Shown here: positions 7,868-17,870 of the stretch, one piece after another
Position numbering within the stretch: the first letter of the stretch is position 1
Layout of the letters: every line of letters begins with the position of its first letter
Virus record (IMG/VR): IMGVR_UViG_3300042332_001032
Coordinates: 1-57,748 of that record
DNA length: 57,748 nt
Origin: a virus
Direction: 5' to 3' (one strand)
Made by a program: the position numbers and the translations under genes
The notes under the pieces: generated by a model
The model's database searches: none
What the model was told of the DNA's origin: nothing
Seen by the model: only the letters and a program-made list of their open reading frames with translations

Positions 7868-8626
7868 TTATTTGTAACGCATTATGTACGCTAGAGCCAT
7901 ATAAGGAGGTCTGTTTTCATGTGGTAAGCTGCCACCTTCATTGTTAATTGTAATATCAGTTGTTGCTCGATCAATAGAAAGTGTGTGACTGTGTTTTCCG
8001 TCAGTTTGTGTTTCACCCTCTCTTTTTCCACCACCATCATTTTGCCAGCCATCATCGCTTCCAGCAGTATCGCTATCTTCCCACGTACCTGTAGGAGGCT
8101 TAAACTTGTGAGAGTGTTCACTATCTGTAGAACTAGCTGACCCTGTATGACTATGACCTTGCCCGCCATTAGGCTCAGTAATACCGTGAGTATGTATAGG
8201 CATTTCTGGTATTGTTAGTTTTACAGAACTAAAGGCAAGTGAAGCAGTACTATTATATAAAGGCCCGAACTCTCTGTGTACATATGTTCCACCAGAACCA
8301 ACGACAAAGCGATCTCTTAGATCTGGTGTACCGTTGTTACCGTTACATAAGTGATAGGCACGGAGATCTATACCTTGCACTATATTTTGTTTACCTTTAC
8401 CGTCCAGTTCAAAATTAACTCCACCTAATACAATATCTCCGTAAAAATTTATAACCCCGTACAACGGTATAAGGAATTGTAATTGCTCGATAATTCCTTC
8501 TTGACCAGTTTCAAGAGAACAAACATAATTTTTCATGTTTGTAAAATTGTCGTTTATTATAGGTAATGAATTACCTATACATTCCTCTCTACTAATTTCT
8601 GTTATATTTGAAAGACATGCTGCCAT
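7868..8626 (-). CDS. Tail-collar / short-fibre-like protein with HxH metal motifs
   Basis: 252 residues. The shared INDNF motif (ECIGNSLPIINDNF) is near residue 15. A phage tail-collar domain follows (around residues 85-110, with the hallmark GTPDLRDRFVVGSGG). Several His-x-His motifs (HTHG, HSHTG, HSHKF, HSHTL) then recall the iron-binding region of T4 gp12, and the C-terminus ends ENRPPYMALAYIMR, typical of collar-domain proteins. It is probably a trimeric receptor-binding fibre tip. Confidence 0.8.
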   Translation of the reverse strand: MAACLSNITEISREECIGNSLPIINDNFTNMKNYVCSLETGQEGIIEQLQFLIPLYGVINFYGDIVLGGVNFELDGKGKQNIVQGIDLRAYHLCNGNNGTPDLRDRFVVGSGGTYVHREFGPLYNSTASLAFSSVKLTIPEMPIHTHGITEPNGGQGHSHTGSASSTDSEHSHKFKPPTGTWEDSDTAGSDDGWQNDGGGKREGETQTDGKHSHTLSIDRATTDITINNEGGSLPHENRPPYMALAYIMRYK

Positions 8627-8797
8627 ATTATTTTATTATTTAAGGTGAGTGGCTGAGAAATCTAGGCGATCTTTAGTCGTCTAGATGAATCAGCTAAAAT
8701 ATTTTTATAAATCTTAATATTTTTTGTAAAAAATACGTTCGTCTGAGATAAGTAATAATAGATGATCGGAAAAGTACAAGAACTAAAAGAGAACGAA

Positions 8798-10024
8798 ATG
8801 CACAAAGCATTTAAGTTCCGTTTGCTTCCTACAAAGGAGCAGGAAGTTCTTTTGGCAAAGCATTTTGGCTGTTCAAGATTCATCTATAATCATTTTTTAG
8901 CTGAAAAACAGAAGCATTATTCGGAAAACAAAGAGACACTAAAATTCAATGTTTGTCAAAATATGCTTATAAAGCAGAAAAAGGACGAAGGTTATGATTG
9001 GCTTAAAGAAGTTAATTCTCAATGTTTAGTAGCGACATTGGTCAATTTAGAGACAGCATATACAAACTTTTTCAAGAAAAAATCTAAATTCCCTCGTTTT
9101 AAATCAAAAAAGAACAAAAATAGTTTCAATATTCCTCAACATGTTTCTTTGAAAGAACGTAACGTAGTTCAAATTCCAAAGTTCAAAGAAGGAATCAAAT
9201 TTGTTAAGCACAGAGAACTAAAAGGAGTTATTAAGAGCGCAACTGTTTCAAAGAATCCTTCTGGAAAATATTATATCTCTTTTCTTTGTGTTATAGAAAA
9301 ACCAACTAAACACAAAAAGACTGGAAAGAGCATCGGAATTGATTTAGGATTAAAGGATTTCATTATTACTTCTGAGGGACAAAGGTACTGTAATCCTAAG
9401 TTCACTAAAAAGTACGAGGTTAAGTTAGCAAGAAAACAAAGAATTTTAAGCAGAAAGGTAAAAGAATCGAAAGGAAGAGACAAAGCTCGTTTGAGCGTTG
9501 CAAAGGTACATGAGAAGATAACCAATTCTCGGAACGATATGCAACATAAAGTCTCCTCCAAGTTAGTAAGAGACTATGATCTGATTGCAATAGAAGACCT
9601 GAACGTGAAAGGAATGGTTAAGAACCATTGCTTAGCTAAGGCAATATCAGATGTAGCTTGGTCAAGCTTTGTGACCAAATTAAAATACAAAGCAGAATGG
9701 AACGGAAAAGAAGTGATTGTAATAGATCGTTTCTACCCGTCTTCCAAAACATGTAGTTGCTGTGATCACATCAAAGAGTCGCTTAGTCTCGATGAAAGGA
9801 CTTGGACTTGTTCTAAATGCAACACAATACATGACAGAGATGTTAATGCTTCGAAAAACATTTTAAGAAGAGCATTAGCAATTCAATCGGCAGGAACTGT
9901 CGATAACAGGAATGGAGCTAAGGTAAGACCAAAGGAGATCTCAAAGGTTTCTAGAGGCACTGGCGTTGAAGTTCTTAAAAAGAAGAATGGACGTAAGTAC
10001 ATTCTGAAGCCAGTAGGTCTTTAG
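8798..10024 (+). CDS. tnpB: TnpB RNA-guided nuclease, copy 1
   Basis: 408 residues from the MHKAFKFRL start, the same length as ISDra2 TnpB; the frame is open 12 codons further upstream. RuvC-like catalytic residues are present: Asp182 (GIDLGLKDF), Glu266 (IAIEDLN) and Asp348 (HDRDVNASKN). A zinc ribbon of CSCC...CSKC lies between the second and third motifs. It therefore looks catalytically intact. Known TnpB proteins cut DNA guided by an omega RNA from the element's right end. It is close to copy 2 but clearly diverged, so the two are not a recent duplication. Confidence 0.93.
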   Translation: MHKAFKFRLLPTKEQEVLLAKHFGCSRFIYNHFLAEKQKHYSENKETLKFNVCQNMLIKQKKDEGYDWLKEVNSQCLVATLVNLETAYTNFFKKKSKFPRFKSKKNKNSFNIPQHVSLKERNVVQIPKFKEGIKFVKHRELKGVIKSATVSKNPSGKYYISFLCVIEKPTKHKKTGKSIGIDLGLKDFIITSEGQRYCNPKFTKKYEVKLARKQRILSRKVKESKGRDKARLSVAKVHEKITNSRNDMQHKVSSKLVRDYDLIAIEDLNVKGMVKNHCLAKAISDVAWSSFVTKLKYKAEWNGKEVIVIDRFYPSSKTCSCCDHIKESLSLDERTWTCSKCNTIHDRDVNASKNILRRALAIQSAGTVDNRNGAKVRPKEISKVSRGTGVEVLKKKNGRKYILKPVGL

Positions 10025-10042
10025 TGTCTACAGGTAGTTCAC
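9888..10042 (+). ncRNA. Putative omega RNA of E3
   Basis: Overlaps the last 45 codons of tnpB and the right end, the expected place for an omega RNA. It folds as CGGCAG / CTGTCG, then AGAATG / CATTCT (9984-10005), then the terminal hairpin. The next 16 or so bases, GTAAAGCTAAGATTAA, would be the guide. Confidence 0.6.
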
Positions 10043-12222
10043 GTAAAGCTAAGATTAACTTCATAGAACGCGTTTTTATGCGCTAAGCTGGTAAATGTAT
10101 TAGTGTTTGCTATTACCGTGTATGTTTGATTAGGTTGTAATAAGAACTTCGGTATTACGTGCTGTACGACATTCGCGTTTGATGCTGTGCATATATACGA
10201 ACCATTAAATTGAGGTGCTTGTTGCGGAGCTGTTGCTGTAGTGACAGCTGTTCCTTGATAGTAAACCGTAAATGCTTCTAATACACCTTGAGTTTGTACG
10301 GATTCACCATTTATTTTTAATGTTAAAACTGAAGGGCAATTTTTTGTAGTAATGTTAGCAGTCGCGGAGCCGAACATTGTTGTTATAGGGGATGTGCAAC
10401 TATCAGACATTTTATAACGTGCTTTAAGTTTATCGCTACTTATCACCCATTCAGATAGATCTGAATCTTGACCGAATGTAGTAGACCATGATACAGACGG
10501 CTTATCACAAATTACCTTATTTGCAAACGGTTCAACACACGTTGGATCGAAATAACTAAATAACGAGCAATAATTTTCCCACAAATAATTTATATTTCTA
10601 TTAACAACAATAGAGGTAACAGGTTCGTTTTGTCCAATAAAAAGCTCTTCTTTTTTATACTTTGGCGGTTTATACCCTTTACAATACGTACCATCGTATT
10701 GTAAGGTAGATCTGAATATCTCTATATTATCCCACATACGCTGAAAGGATTTATTATACACCCAATCCTGTATATACTCATCTTTATCGATCAATACCTG
10801 TTCGAGAGACCAAAAATTAGACGGTAGAGAGCTCTTTGTTGCTCTTTGTTTTAAAATGTGTACGTATTTGATAATTTTATCTCCGAATGTTACTAATGTG
10901 CTTCTAAACTCATCCTGATATATGCTGTTTATGTTTTCTACGCATTTTTTATCTTTAAATAAATAATCAAATTCAATACCAGTTCTTACGTATTTTCTTA
11001 CAAATGTATTATATGTTACATATATTATTTGCTTATTAAAGTTCGTGTTAATTTTTTTAGGTATCTGTGTTGTATCAATAGCGTATTTAAAAAGAAAATT
11101 ACCTGTGTAATCATACACTCTTATCGAGTTACTAGTTAATACGTGTACCTGATCAATTTCGTCAATAGCTACACTCAGCGGTGATACTAAATCACTGTCA
11201 ACAATGGTTGTTATCCAATTACCAGCAGGAGTGTAGCATTTAACACAATTGTTACCTGTATCTGTAACCCAGACGTTATCGTTGTTATCAATATGTATAT
11301 CATTAGGCTTTAAAAATTTATTTGTAGAAGCAATTGTACCGACTCCTCCCCATAAATTAAGCAACGTCCATGGTTTATTTGCAGTTACATCAAAACTATA
11401 TACAGCTACCTTACATTGCACGTTATCTAGCACGTATATATGATTAGCGCTATTTATCGCGATACCGCATATACTAGAAAACCGTACCACATTATCTATC
11501 GTGTATCGTACCCCTAATTGCGTAGACGTGTAATTAGATGAAAGCACGTAAAATGTCGTAGAGCGAGAAACGTAAAGTATATTGTCTCTAGAAGCAATAC
11601 CAGTATAAAAACATTTTTGTGTCGAGGAGCAATTACCGATAGGTTCGTAATAATCATCGATTAAAGGTATATTTACATTCCATATACCATCATCACACCG
11701 CGAACTATCATTACCGTCACAAGGTTCGGAGTTCCATATCTTTGCGTACTCGTTATTATCCCTTGTCATCTTCCATGTTATAGGTAATTCAGCTTTTGCT
11801 GTCGAACGCATCTCCCAATCCCAATCTGTACAGTATTTACCGAAACAGGATTTCTTAGTACACTCATGTCCTTGAAACGATAAGCATGGATCTATATCTG
11901 TACCAACACACTCTAAATCTTTCCACTTTACAACTCGAGGATTTGTTGCACTGCAATCAGTTTCACTCCAGTATATAGTTTTACAATTAAATTCGTTTTC
12001 AGGTAACGGCCCTAGCCAACCGTAGTACTCAATATAATCATAGAGCTGACAGTTTCTACTATCCAATTGCAAAAGACCGTTATGCATTACGCGTAACGAG
12101 TTATTGATATTATCTTCAACAGCAATTTCGTTAGGCATTATAAGACCAGTCTTATTACATGAAACTGGTAATTCCATACCTTTAGGAACACATCTTGTAA
12201 CGTCTATTAAATTGTTAATCAT
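10039..12222 (-). CDS. Large NHL-type beta-propeller adhesin
   Basis: 727 residues. The N-terminus has a degenerate form of the shared docking motif (NINNSLRVMHNGLLQLD followed by Cys). A Cys/Trp-rich segment (residues 55-200) precedes NHL-like propeller repeats (for example ANHIYVLDNVQCKVAVYS and NDNVWVTDTGNNCVKCYTP, residues 205-400). The C-terminal 200 residues look like a beta-rich binding domain. Its stop codon comes from the right terminus of element E3, so the native C-terminus may have been shortened. It overlaps the next gene by 8 bases. Confidence 0.7.
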   Translation of the reverse strand: MINNLIDVTRCVPKGMELPVSCNKTGLIMPNEIAVEDNINNSLRVMHNGLLQLDSRNCQLYDYIEYYGWLGPLPENEFNCKTIYWSETDCSATNPRVVKWKDLECVGTDIDPCLSFQGHECTKKSCFGKYCTDWDWEMRSTAKAELPITWKMTRDNNEYAKIWNSEPCDGNDSSRCDDGIWNVNIPLIDDYYEPIGNCSSTQKCFYTGIASRDNILYVSRSTTFYVLSSNYTSTQLGVRYTIDNVVRFSSICGIAINSANHIYVLDNVQCKVAVYSFDVTANKPWTLLNLWGGVGTIASTNKFLKPNDIHIDNNDNVWVTDTGNNCVKCYTPAGNWITTIVDSDLVSPLSVAIDEIDQVHVLTSNSIRVYDYTGNFLFKYAIDTTQIPKKINTNFNKQIIYVTYNTFVRKYVRTGIEFDYLFKDKKCVENINSIYQDEFRSTLVTFGDKIIKYVHILKQRATKSSLPSNFWSLEQVLIDKDEYIQDWVYNKSFQRMWDNIEIFRSTLQYDGTYCKGYKPPKYKKEELFIGQNEPVTSIVVNRNINYLWENYCSLFSYFDPTCVEPFANKVICDKPSVSWSTTFGQDSDLSEWVISSDKLKARYKMSDSCTSPITTMFGSATANITTKNCPSVLTLKINGESVQTQGVLEAFTVYYQGTAVTTATAPQQAPQFNGSYICTASNANVVQHVIPKFLLQPNQTYTVIANTNTFTSLAHKNAFYEVNLSFT

Positions 12223-13804
12223 AAAAATTTACTACCTTAATAATATTTGCAAACGTTTGTACTCTCACGCTACCATTAACTGTAGTTGTAGTAATATTTA
12301 ATGTTTTATATCCCGCTGTATTGTATATTTTTTTGAAATCTAAATACATACTAGCGCTCGTAAGAGTTTGTACGGTACCGTCTCCGTAATCAATTTTAAT
12401 ACTTAATAGAGAACTTATATTGGTAGTAAGGTTTTCGAATTTTACTTCTCTACCAGCTAAAACAAATCTATTAGGCGTGTATATTTTAACGTAAGGTGCA
12501 GCTCTAACAACAGCCGTTAAGGACTCGCATAACGTTGTACGCTTAACATTCGGAGTATAATTGATAAGATCAATACCTTGTTCGTAGAGCGAATTTAATA
12601 TTAAATCGGTGTAGTAAGCTGTAGTAGCATCTGGGCTAACTACCTCGGTGCCTTTATATAGCACTTGATGTTTATATTTTATATTACTATTAAACTCTGC
12701 TAGACTACTCTGAGGAGTATAGTTGCTACCAATGCCAGTCTGTACTGATGATAAATGAGATGTAAAAGCGGGGCATCTATCTACGTTATTTGCATAAGTT
12801 GTAGCTAGAATTGTTGCTTTATAAAAATCCGAGGATGGTGTACCGGTTAAAAACGTTTTAAATGTCGAAATATCTGTATCATATGTACTTGTTTTAGCGG
12901 GATTAGTACAGCTCGTTACGTATGCGCTCGGGGAATCAGTAAACAGTAAATACACATTACTCGTACCATCGCCACTCAACGCCTGGTATCCACTTGACAT
13001 TAACGTTTTTAAATATCTTTTATCTCCGTTAGCGGGTTGTACTTTAATTATATCGTTTATATCTGTTATTAAATGATTGGTAGCTGTAAAATAATTTATA
13101 GCACGCGGTTTTATAACAGTGTCAACTATATTAACAATTTCGCTATGTATTTGAGACATAGTACCCTGATCAGTAAAGAGTGTAATAGTATTAAAGACAC
13201 TTTCACATTTTATATCTTGGCAAACTTTCACATTTAGTATAGTGTCTTTTTCAAGAGAGAACGTGTAAGGCGATAAACCATCTTGAGAGTACTTTAAAAA
13301 ATACGGAAACTTATTAATTTCTGAACCTAAGGATGTACTAACTGACCAGTTTTTTGTAGAGAGGTTCCAAATTACATAATCTTTCTCACAACCACATAAA
13401 ACAGTTGTAGCGGTAATTGTAGAGGGTTGCACATGTGGTTCTTTTATCCATCTTTTTTCATACGAATTACCACACTTTACGTTTTCCCATGTAGAAGGTT
13501 TATGAGTAAACGTATTTAAAGGCATAGTTGCCGGGGATGAGCATCCTTTAAATGTTGACCATTTCCATGAAACCCCATAAGCCTCAACGCACGGATCTGT
13601 TAATGGAGTAGGTGTAACGATACCACCAACATTTAGTAGCGTTGTATAAAACAGCCCTTCAAATGCTGTAGGTGTTAGGTTGTGATAGAGATTAATAATA
13701 TTATCTCCTGCAGTAGACGTAATGTTATTCAGTGTGTCTCCGTTAAATGTGGTAACTGCTGATAGAAAATTATTAATACTATAGTTTCTTGTTATAGTTG
13801 TCAT
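12215..13804 (-). CDS. PKD-domain tail/adhesin protein
   Basis: 529 residues. Residues 440-525 resemble a PKD-like Ig domain (KIDYGDGTVQTL...YNTAGYKTLNITTT). The N-terminal part has a weak version of the family motif (NGDTLNNITSTAGDNI). A Cys-containing segment near residues 65-145 resembles that of the NHL protein next door, suggesting shared architecture. It lies between two other adhesin-like genes in one transcription unit; a virion surface role is inferred. Confidence 0.6.
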   Translation of the reverse strand: MTTITRNYSINNFLSAVTTFNGDTLNNITSTAGDNIINLYHNLTPTAFEGLFYTTLLNVGGIVTPTPLTDPCVEAYGVSWKWSTFKGCSSPATMPLNTFTHKPSTWENVKCGNSYEKRWIKEPHVQPSTITATTVLCGCEKDYVIWNLSTKNWSVSTSLGSEINKFPYFLKYSQDGLSPYTFSLEKDTILNVKVCQDIKCESVFNTITLFTDQGTMSQIHSEIVNIVDTVIKPRAINYFTATNHLITDINDIIKVQPANGDKRYLKTLMSSGYQALSGDGTSNVYLLFTDSPSAYVTSCTNPAKTSTYDTDISTFKTFLTGTPSSDFYKATILATTYANNVDRCPAFTSHLSSVQTGIGSNYTPQSSLAEFNSNIKYKHQVLYKGTEVVSPDATTAYYTDLILNSLYEQGIDLINYTPNVKRTTLCESLTAVVRAAPYVKIYTPNRFVLAGREVKFENLTTNISSLLSIKIDYGDGTVQTLTSASMYLDFKKIYNTAGYKTLNITTTTVNGSVRVQTFANIIKVVNFYD

Positions 13805-13809
13805 GCTTA

Positions 13810-15633
13810 TTATTCTAAATCTATATTAGTACCATTTTCTAGTTGTATACATGTAACAAAGTCTTCTAGCGCAAGACCTGCACACAAAACCGGTAGTGGC
13901 TGTAAACACGTACAGCAAGATAATGTACCGAAACCGAAAATATCCGGTCTACCAGAAGATAGATTCTGTACTAAGTTATTCCACATCGTAAACTTATCCA
14001 TGTTTACATATGCGTTATAGTACGGGACAGGGCCGCCGCCAGTTTTATAATTACCCATACCCTGAACGCTTAATAGATAATAACCATCAGTTAAACGAAC
14101 CGCCATAGAGTAAGAGGTACTCGTAGACATGCTAACCGCTGATACACCAGGTGCCAGGTTCCTTGCTACAAATGGAACAGGTCCGTACCCATAACTACCA
14201 CCGTCTCCTCTGTAACAAAGTATTCGTTTGTTTGTAAGAAGTACATAATGGAACTCGTTACTAGCACCGTCAACAAAATACTCTCCAGCTCCTAAAGGAA
14301 GACCTGGTAAAGTTGCTGGCGTATTAGAACGAGCAGTTAACCAACTAAAACTACCTAGATGTCTTGTACTGGTCGTTAACCGATATATCTTAGTAGGATC
14401 TGACTTAAGACATACAAAGCAAGAGTTTCCTGGATCTCCGATTTGAGCAAATAATATATCGCTATCATCTAAGTTTAAAATTTGTCTTGCTTCGTAATCA
14501 GCACTCGTATACGTGTCACTTCTCAATGTAACATGCCACACCGTGTCATCGTATTTGGCAACAATGCAGTCAGAGTTATGTGCTTGGTTAATTGCTACTA
14601 CTCTACTTACATTTGTTAATATAACCCGTGGCGGGTTATATCTGTTTCTCAAATCTAACTCAACGAGATCTCCGCTGGTTAATAAGACGACTTGGCAGTT
14701 TGTCCATGCATAAGATGACGGCATGAATATGTCTTTAAATGCATGTAAATTATCACTTATCCAAGAATAATGAAACGGCCCTCTCGATTTAATAGGATCT
14801 GTAGTATCTTCGGTATAGAATACGTTACCGTTCCGGAAAATAGCTGCCTGGTTATGGTTACCGGCACACATTCTTAAAATACCACTTAACCCGTAATACG
14901 ATATACCACCAAAAGAAGTGGTATAGGCGTAAGTAGTATAGCTTGAACCTACAATAGGGGCGTAATATGAGTCCTTATATTCAAGTGGTGCGTACATCAC
15001 ATCTCTATTAACGAAATTAAATGTATTCCATCTATACCCACCTTCTCCTTGTAACGTAAATCTATCGAGAAGATCCTGTCTTTTCGGTACATCTCCAGGA
15101 CAGCAAATCCTCGAACTTAAAGAGTTAACTTTATTAGCAAGGCCGCAATAAGTGCTCTCGAGACTTTTAAAGTTATTGATAATCTTTTGATAAGAATCTC
15201 CTATGTACTCATCTGTGCTTATACCATCGGTGTAAAAGCATTGCGGAGTAGTTACAGGTGTTAACATTGTCTTACCAATAGAGTGGTTAACGACAATAGC
15301 CGATAAAGATTTTATACTTGTTACAAGAGAACATGAAAGGTCGCTAAGTGTATTAAAACTTGAATTTAATGGTACCCTCGTATCCGTAACACATGTATTA
15401 GCAGGTGGTATACTTACTAGGTCACAATTGTTTATATTAGAATTAGATATACTACATTTCGGAGTTTCAGGTATTTTAAGTTTAGCTAGGGTAGCGCTTA
15501 AGGATTCGATTGTACCTAATATTTCACATGCATTAACATCTAGAATTTGAAAATTATCGTTAATCTTTCTTAAAGATGTGCCAAGATACTCGTAATCAGC
15601 GATTACTTGTGTTGATCTGTTACATGCGTCCAT
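13810..15633 (-). CDS. Multi-module tail protein with three INDNF-type motifs
   Basis: 607 residues. The N-terminal 180 residues hold three copies of the docking-like motif: YLGTSLRKINDNFQILD, VPLNSSFNTLSDLSCSL and YIGDSYQKIINNFKSLE, each followed by Cys and a short coiled-coil-like stretch. The remainder (residues 200-580) is beta-rich with RCC1/propeller-like features (for example SRVVAINQAHNSDCIVAKYDDTVWHV). It is the most upstream gene of the minus-strand adhesin operon and may be the hub that positions the others (inference). Confidence 0.65.
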   Translation of the reverse strand: MDACNRSTQVIADYEYLGTSLRKINDNFQILDVNACEILGTIESLSATLAKLKIPETPKCSISNSNINNCDLVSIPPANTCVTDTRVPLNSSFNTLSDLSCSLVTSIKSLSAIVVNHSIGKTMLTPVTTPQCFYTDGISTDEYIGDSYQKIINNFKSLESTYCGLANKVNSLSSRICCPGDVPKRQDLLDRFTLQGEGGYRWNTFNFVNRDVMYAPLEYKDSYYAPIVGSSYTTYAYTTSFGGISYYGLSGILRMCAGNHNQAAIFRNGNVFYTEDTTDPIKSRGPFHYSWISDNLHAFKDIFMPSSYAWTNCQVVLLTSGDLVELDLRNRYNPPRVILTNVSRVVAINQAHNSDCIVAKYDDTVWHVTLRSDTYTSADYEARQILNLDDSDILFAQIGDPGNSCFVCLKSDPTKIYRLTTSTRHLGSFSWLTARSNTPATLPGLPLGAGEYFVDGASNEFHYVLLTNKRILCYRGDGGSYGYGPVPFVARNLAPGVSAVSMSTSTSYSMAVRLTDGYYLLSVQGMGNYKTGGGPVPYYNAYVNMDKFTMWNNLVQNLSSGRPDIFGFGTLSCCTCLQPLPVLCAGLALEDFVTCIQLENGTNIDLE

Positions 15634-15684
15634 TATTGATTATTTATGTTGCTTGTTCCGGTTTCACCAGTTATGATATAAATT

Positions 15685-16218
15685 ATGAACATTTTTGTTA
15701 CTAATGAAGACCCTATCGTTTCAGCAAGAGAGCTCTGTGACCAGCACTGCAGATCGAAAATGATGATAGAATCTGCAATTATGCTACAGAATTGCTTTAC
15801 AAACGAGCAGCTCAATGATGAACTGTGTCCTCGAACAAAGACCGGTAAACCTAGAAAATCAGGAAAAGGTTACGCCAAGCATCAATGTACTGTTTGGGTT
15901 AAAGAATCAAAAGAAAATTATATGTGGCTTGTTGAACATGCTTTGGAAATGTTTAATGAAAGAAATCATAGATGGCCAGGTTCAAATGAACATTTCACTA
16001 AGACATTTATAAAATGGTGTAAAGATAATAAAGATTATACTATACATACAAAAACAGCACTCACGCCCTTTACAGTAGCTATCAGTCAAGACAGTAAATG
16101 TCGTACAGTTATTAATAATTTTGATAATTTAGCAGTTACCGAACAATATAAACAATACATTAAGCACGATAAAGACTTTGCTACCTGGACGACAAGAAAT
16201 AAGCCTAGCTGGTATTGA
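15685..16218 (+). CDS. Conserved phage protein of unknown function
   Basis: 177 residues. It belongs by pattern to a family common in tailed phages that begins MNIFV.n.DP...A....D.H..KM..E.A.ML, contains a KHQCTVWVKESKENYMWL-type centre and ends TPF...DW/SWY. Function is not established as far as I know. It stands alone on the plus strand between the adhesin operon and a homing endonuclease, and its start is 51 bases from the divergent gene at 13810-15633. Confidence 0.65.
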   Translation: MNIFVTNEDPIVSARELCDQHCRSKMMIESAIMLQNCFTNEQLNDELCPRTKTGKPRKSGKGYAKHQCTVWVKESKENYMWLVEHALEMFNERNHRWPGSNEHFTKTFIKWCKDNKDYTIHTKTALTPFTVAISQDSKCRTVINNFDNLAVTEQYKQYIKHDKDFATWTTRNKPSWY

Positions 16219-16258
16219 TTTAGTAGATTAAGTATTAGGTGCACGTATAATTATCTTT

Positions 16259-17815
16259 ATGAAAAACGAAATTACTGCATTTCTTAAACAAGAATATAAT
16301 GATTCATTACGGTTTTTAAAACCGAAAATGTTCATTAAACGATTTGGTCAAGATGTGTACAATAATATATGCGATTTTACACTTTTTTTAGAACATTCTG
16401 TACCATTTTCAAGACGAGTTTATTGTTTTCTCAACGATATAAGCGCAACACCTCTCTGTAAAGTATGTAATAAGGAGGTGAAATATAATCATAACACAGG
16501 TTATCAAAAATATTGTTCGAATGCTTGTAGACTATCTGATATTAAAAACATACAAGATATTAAACGACAGACTAATATTAGAAAGTATGGAACAACAAAT
16601 GTACTTACAAGTGTGTACGGTAAAGCAAAAAAGAAAGAAACATGTATTGAAAAATACGGAGTCGATAATTATGTAAAAACAGACGAATATAAAAATAGAA
16701 TAAAAACAGGAGATATAACGAGAGTATACAATACTGAGAAAAATAAAATTGTAAGTAGAGAAAAATATTATAAATTACTTGCCGTAAAATATCCAACTCT
16801 TACTCCACTTTTTTGTGTTGATGAATATAGAGGTGCGAATTCATACGATATTGTTTACCCGTGGCAGTGTGTAACATGTAACAAAAAATTTGAGCACTGG
16901 ATTAATAATAATTACCCCATCTTATGTCCGTATTGTAAGCCAAAGGGTACGTATTATGAGAATGTACTTAAAAAATTTTTTGAAAAATATAACATAGAGT
17001 ATATTTTTCGAGACAGAAAAAAACTTAACAATCTTGAAATCGACTTTTATTTACCGGGGTGTAACTTAGGCATAGAAATTAACGGTTTGTACTGGCATTC
17101 TGAAAAAAATATTACAGATCGTAATTATCATTTTAAAAAGACAGAAGAAGCTTTAGCAAACAACATAAGACTTATTCAGATTTTTGAGGATGAGTTTTAT
17201 AGTAAACAGGCAATTGTATTCTCGAGATTAAAGCATATATTAAACTTGCAAACCCGTTCAATATACGCAAGAGAGTGTTGTATTGAATCAATTACTAATC
17301 ATGTGAAAAGTTTATTCAATGAAAAATATCATATACAGGGAGATGTTAATACGAGTATCAACTACGGGTTATATTATAAAAAGAGACTCGTAGCCGTTAT
17401 GACGTTCTCAAAGCTTAGAAAAGCATTAGGTAGTAATTCTGAAGAAAATGTATACGAGCTTGTAAGATATTGCACAGTAAAAAACTTTAACATAGTCGGG
17501 GGAGCTGGAAAGCTTTTAAAATACTTCTGTAAAAATAACAACGTTAAAAAAATAATTAGCTACGCTGATAGAAGATGGTCATTAGGTAGCGTGTATGAAG
17601 CCATTGGTTTCACGCGAGAAAAAATAACATCTCCTAACTATTGGTATACAAAAAATTACACTACTCGTTTGCATAGATTCAATTTTCAAAAACATCTTTT
17701 AAAGGGTAAATTAGACGTGTATGATGAAAACCTCACTGAATGGGAGAATATGAAAGCCAACGGCTATACAAGAGTGTGGGATTGTGGTCATTTAAAGTAC
17801 GTAATGCAGACCTAA
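16259..17815 (+). CDS. Free-standing homing endonuclease, Vsr/EDxHD-like
   Basis: 518 residues. Zinc-finger pairs (CKVCNKEV...CSNAC; CVTCNKKF...CPYC) precede a nuclease core around residues 255-285: LNNLEIDFYLPGCNLGIEIN then YWHSE, the acidic and His residues typical of Vsr-like EDxHD homing enzymes such as I-Bth0305I. The C-terminal 200 residues (GLYYKKRLVAVMTF...ADRRWSLGSVYEAIGF) form the domain commonly appended to these phage nucleases. It lies just downstream of, and convergent with, the major capsid gene, a typical homing target. Confidence 0.8.
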   Translation: MKNEITAFLKQEYNDSLRFLKPKMFIKRFGQDVYNNICDFTLFLEHSVPFSRRVYCFLNDISATPLCKVCNKEVKYNHNTGYQKYCSNACRLSDIKNIQDIKRQTNIRKYGTTNVLTSVYGKAKKKETCIEKYGVDNYVKTDEYKNRIKTGDITRVYNTEKNKIVSREKYYKLLAVKYPTLTPLFCVDEYRGANSYDIVYPWQCVTCNKKFEHWINNNYPILCPYCKPKGTYYENVLKKFFEKYNIEYIFRDRKKLNNLEIDFYLPGCNLGIEINGLYWHSEKNITDRNYHFKKTEEALANNIRLIQIFEDEFYSKQAIVFSRLKHILNLQTRSIYARECCIESITNHVKSLFNEKYHIQGDVNTSINYGLYYKKRLVAVMTFSKLRKALGSNSEENVYELVRYCTVKNFNIVGGAGKLLKYFCKNNNVKKIISYADRRWSLGSVYEAIGFTREKITSPNYWYTKNYTTRLHRFNFQKHLLKGKLDVYDENLTEWENMKANGYTRVWDCGHLKYVMQT

Positions 17816-17834
17816 GATACGATCCACTTGAAAC

Positions 17835-17870
17835 AAAAAAAAAGCTTTGGCGAACCAAAGCTTTTTTTTT
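17835..17870. terminator. Bidirectional terminator between the homing endonuclease and capsid genes
   Basis: AAAAGCTTTGG / CCAAAGCTTTT inverted repeat with a CGAA tetraloop and A/T runs on both sides. It separates the convergent homing endonuclease and gp23 genes. Confidence 0.9.

Larger units (their letters stand above)
8646..10042 (+). mobile_element. IS200/IS605-type element E3 with tnpB only (copy 1)
   Basis: It spans from a left hairpin (TCTAG...CTAGA stem with the CTTTAGT loop) after the flank TTAAGG to a right hairpin (GTAG...CTAC) followed by TAGTTCAC. No tnpA is present, so movement would need a transposase in trans. The hairpin stems differ in sequence from E5 but keep pairing. The right terminus provides the TGA stop of the adhesin gene at 10039-12222 on the opposite strand. 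Confidence 0.9.

Noticed and set aside
15633-15815. Minus-strand open frame of 60 codons beside the 607-residue tail gene
   Set aside because: It overlaps the well-supported plus-strand gene at 15685-16218 in antisense and has no family signal or promoter.
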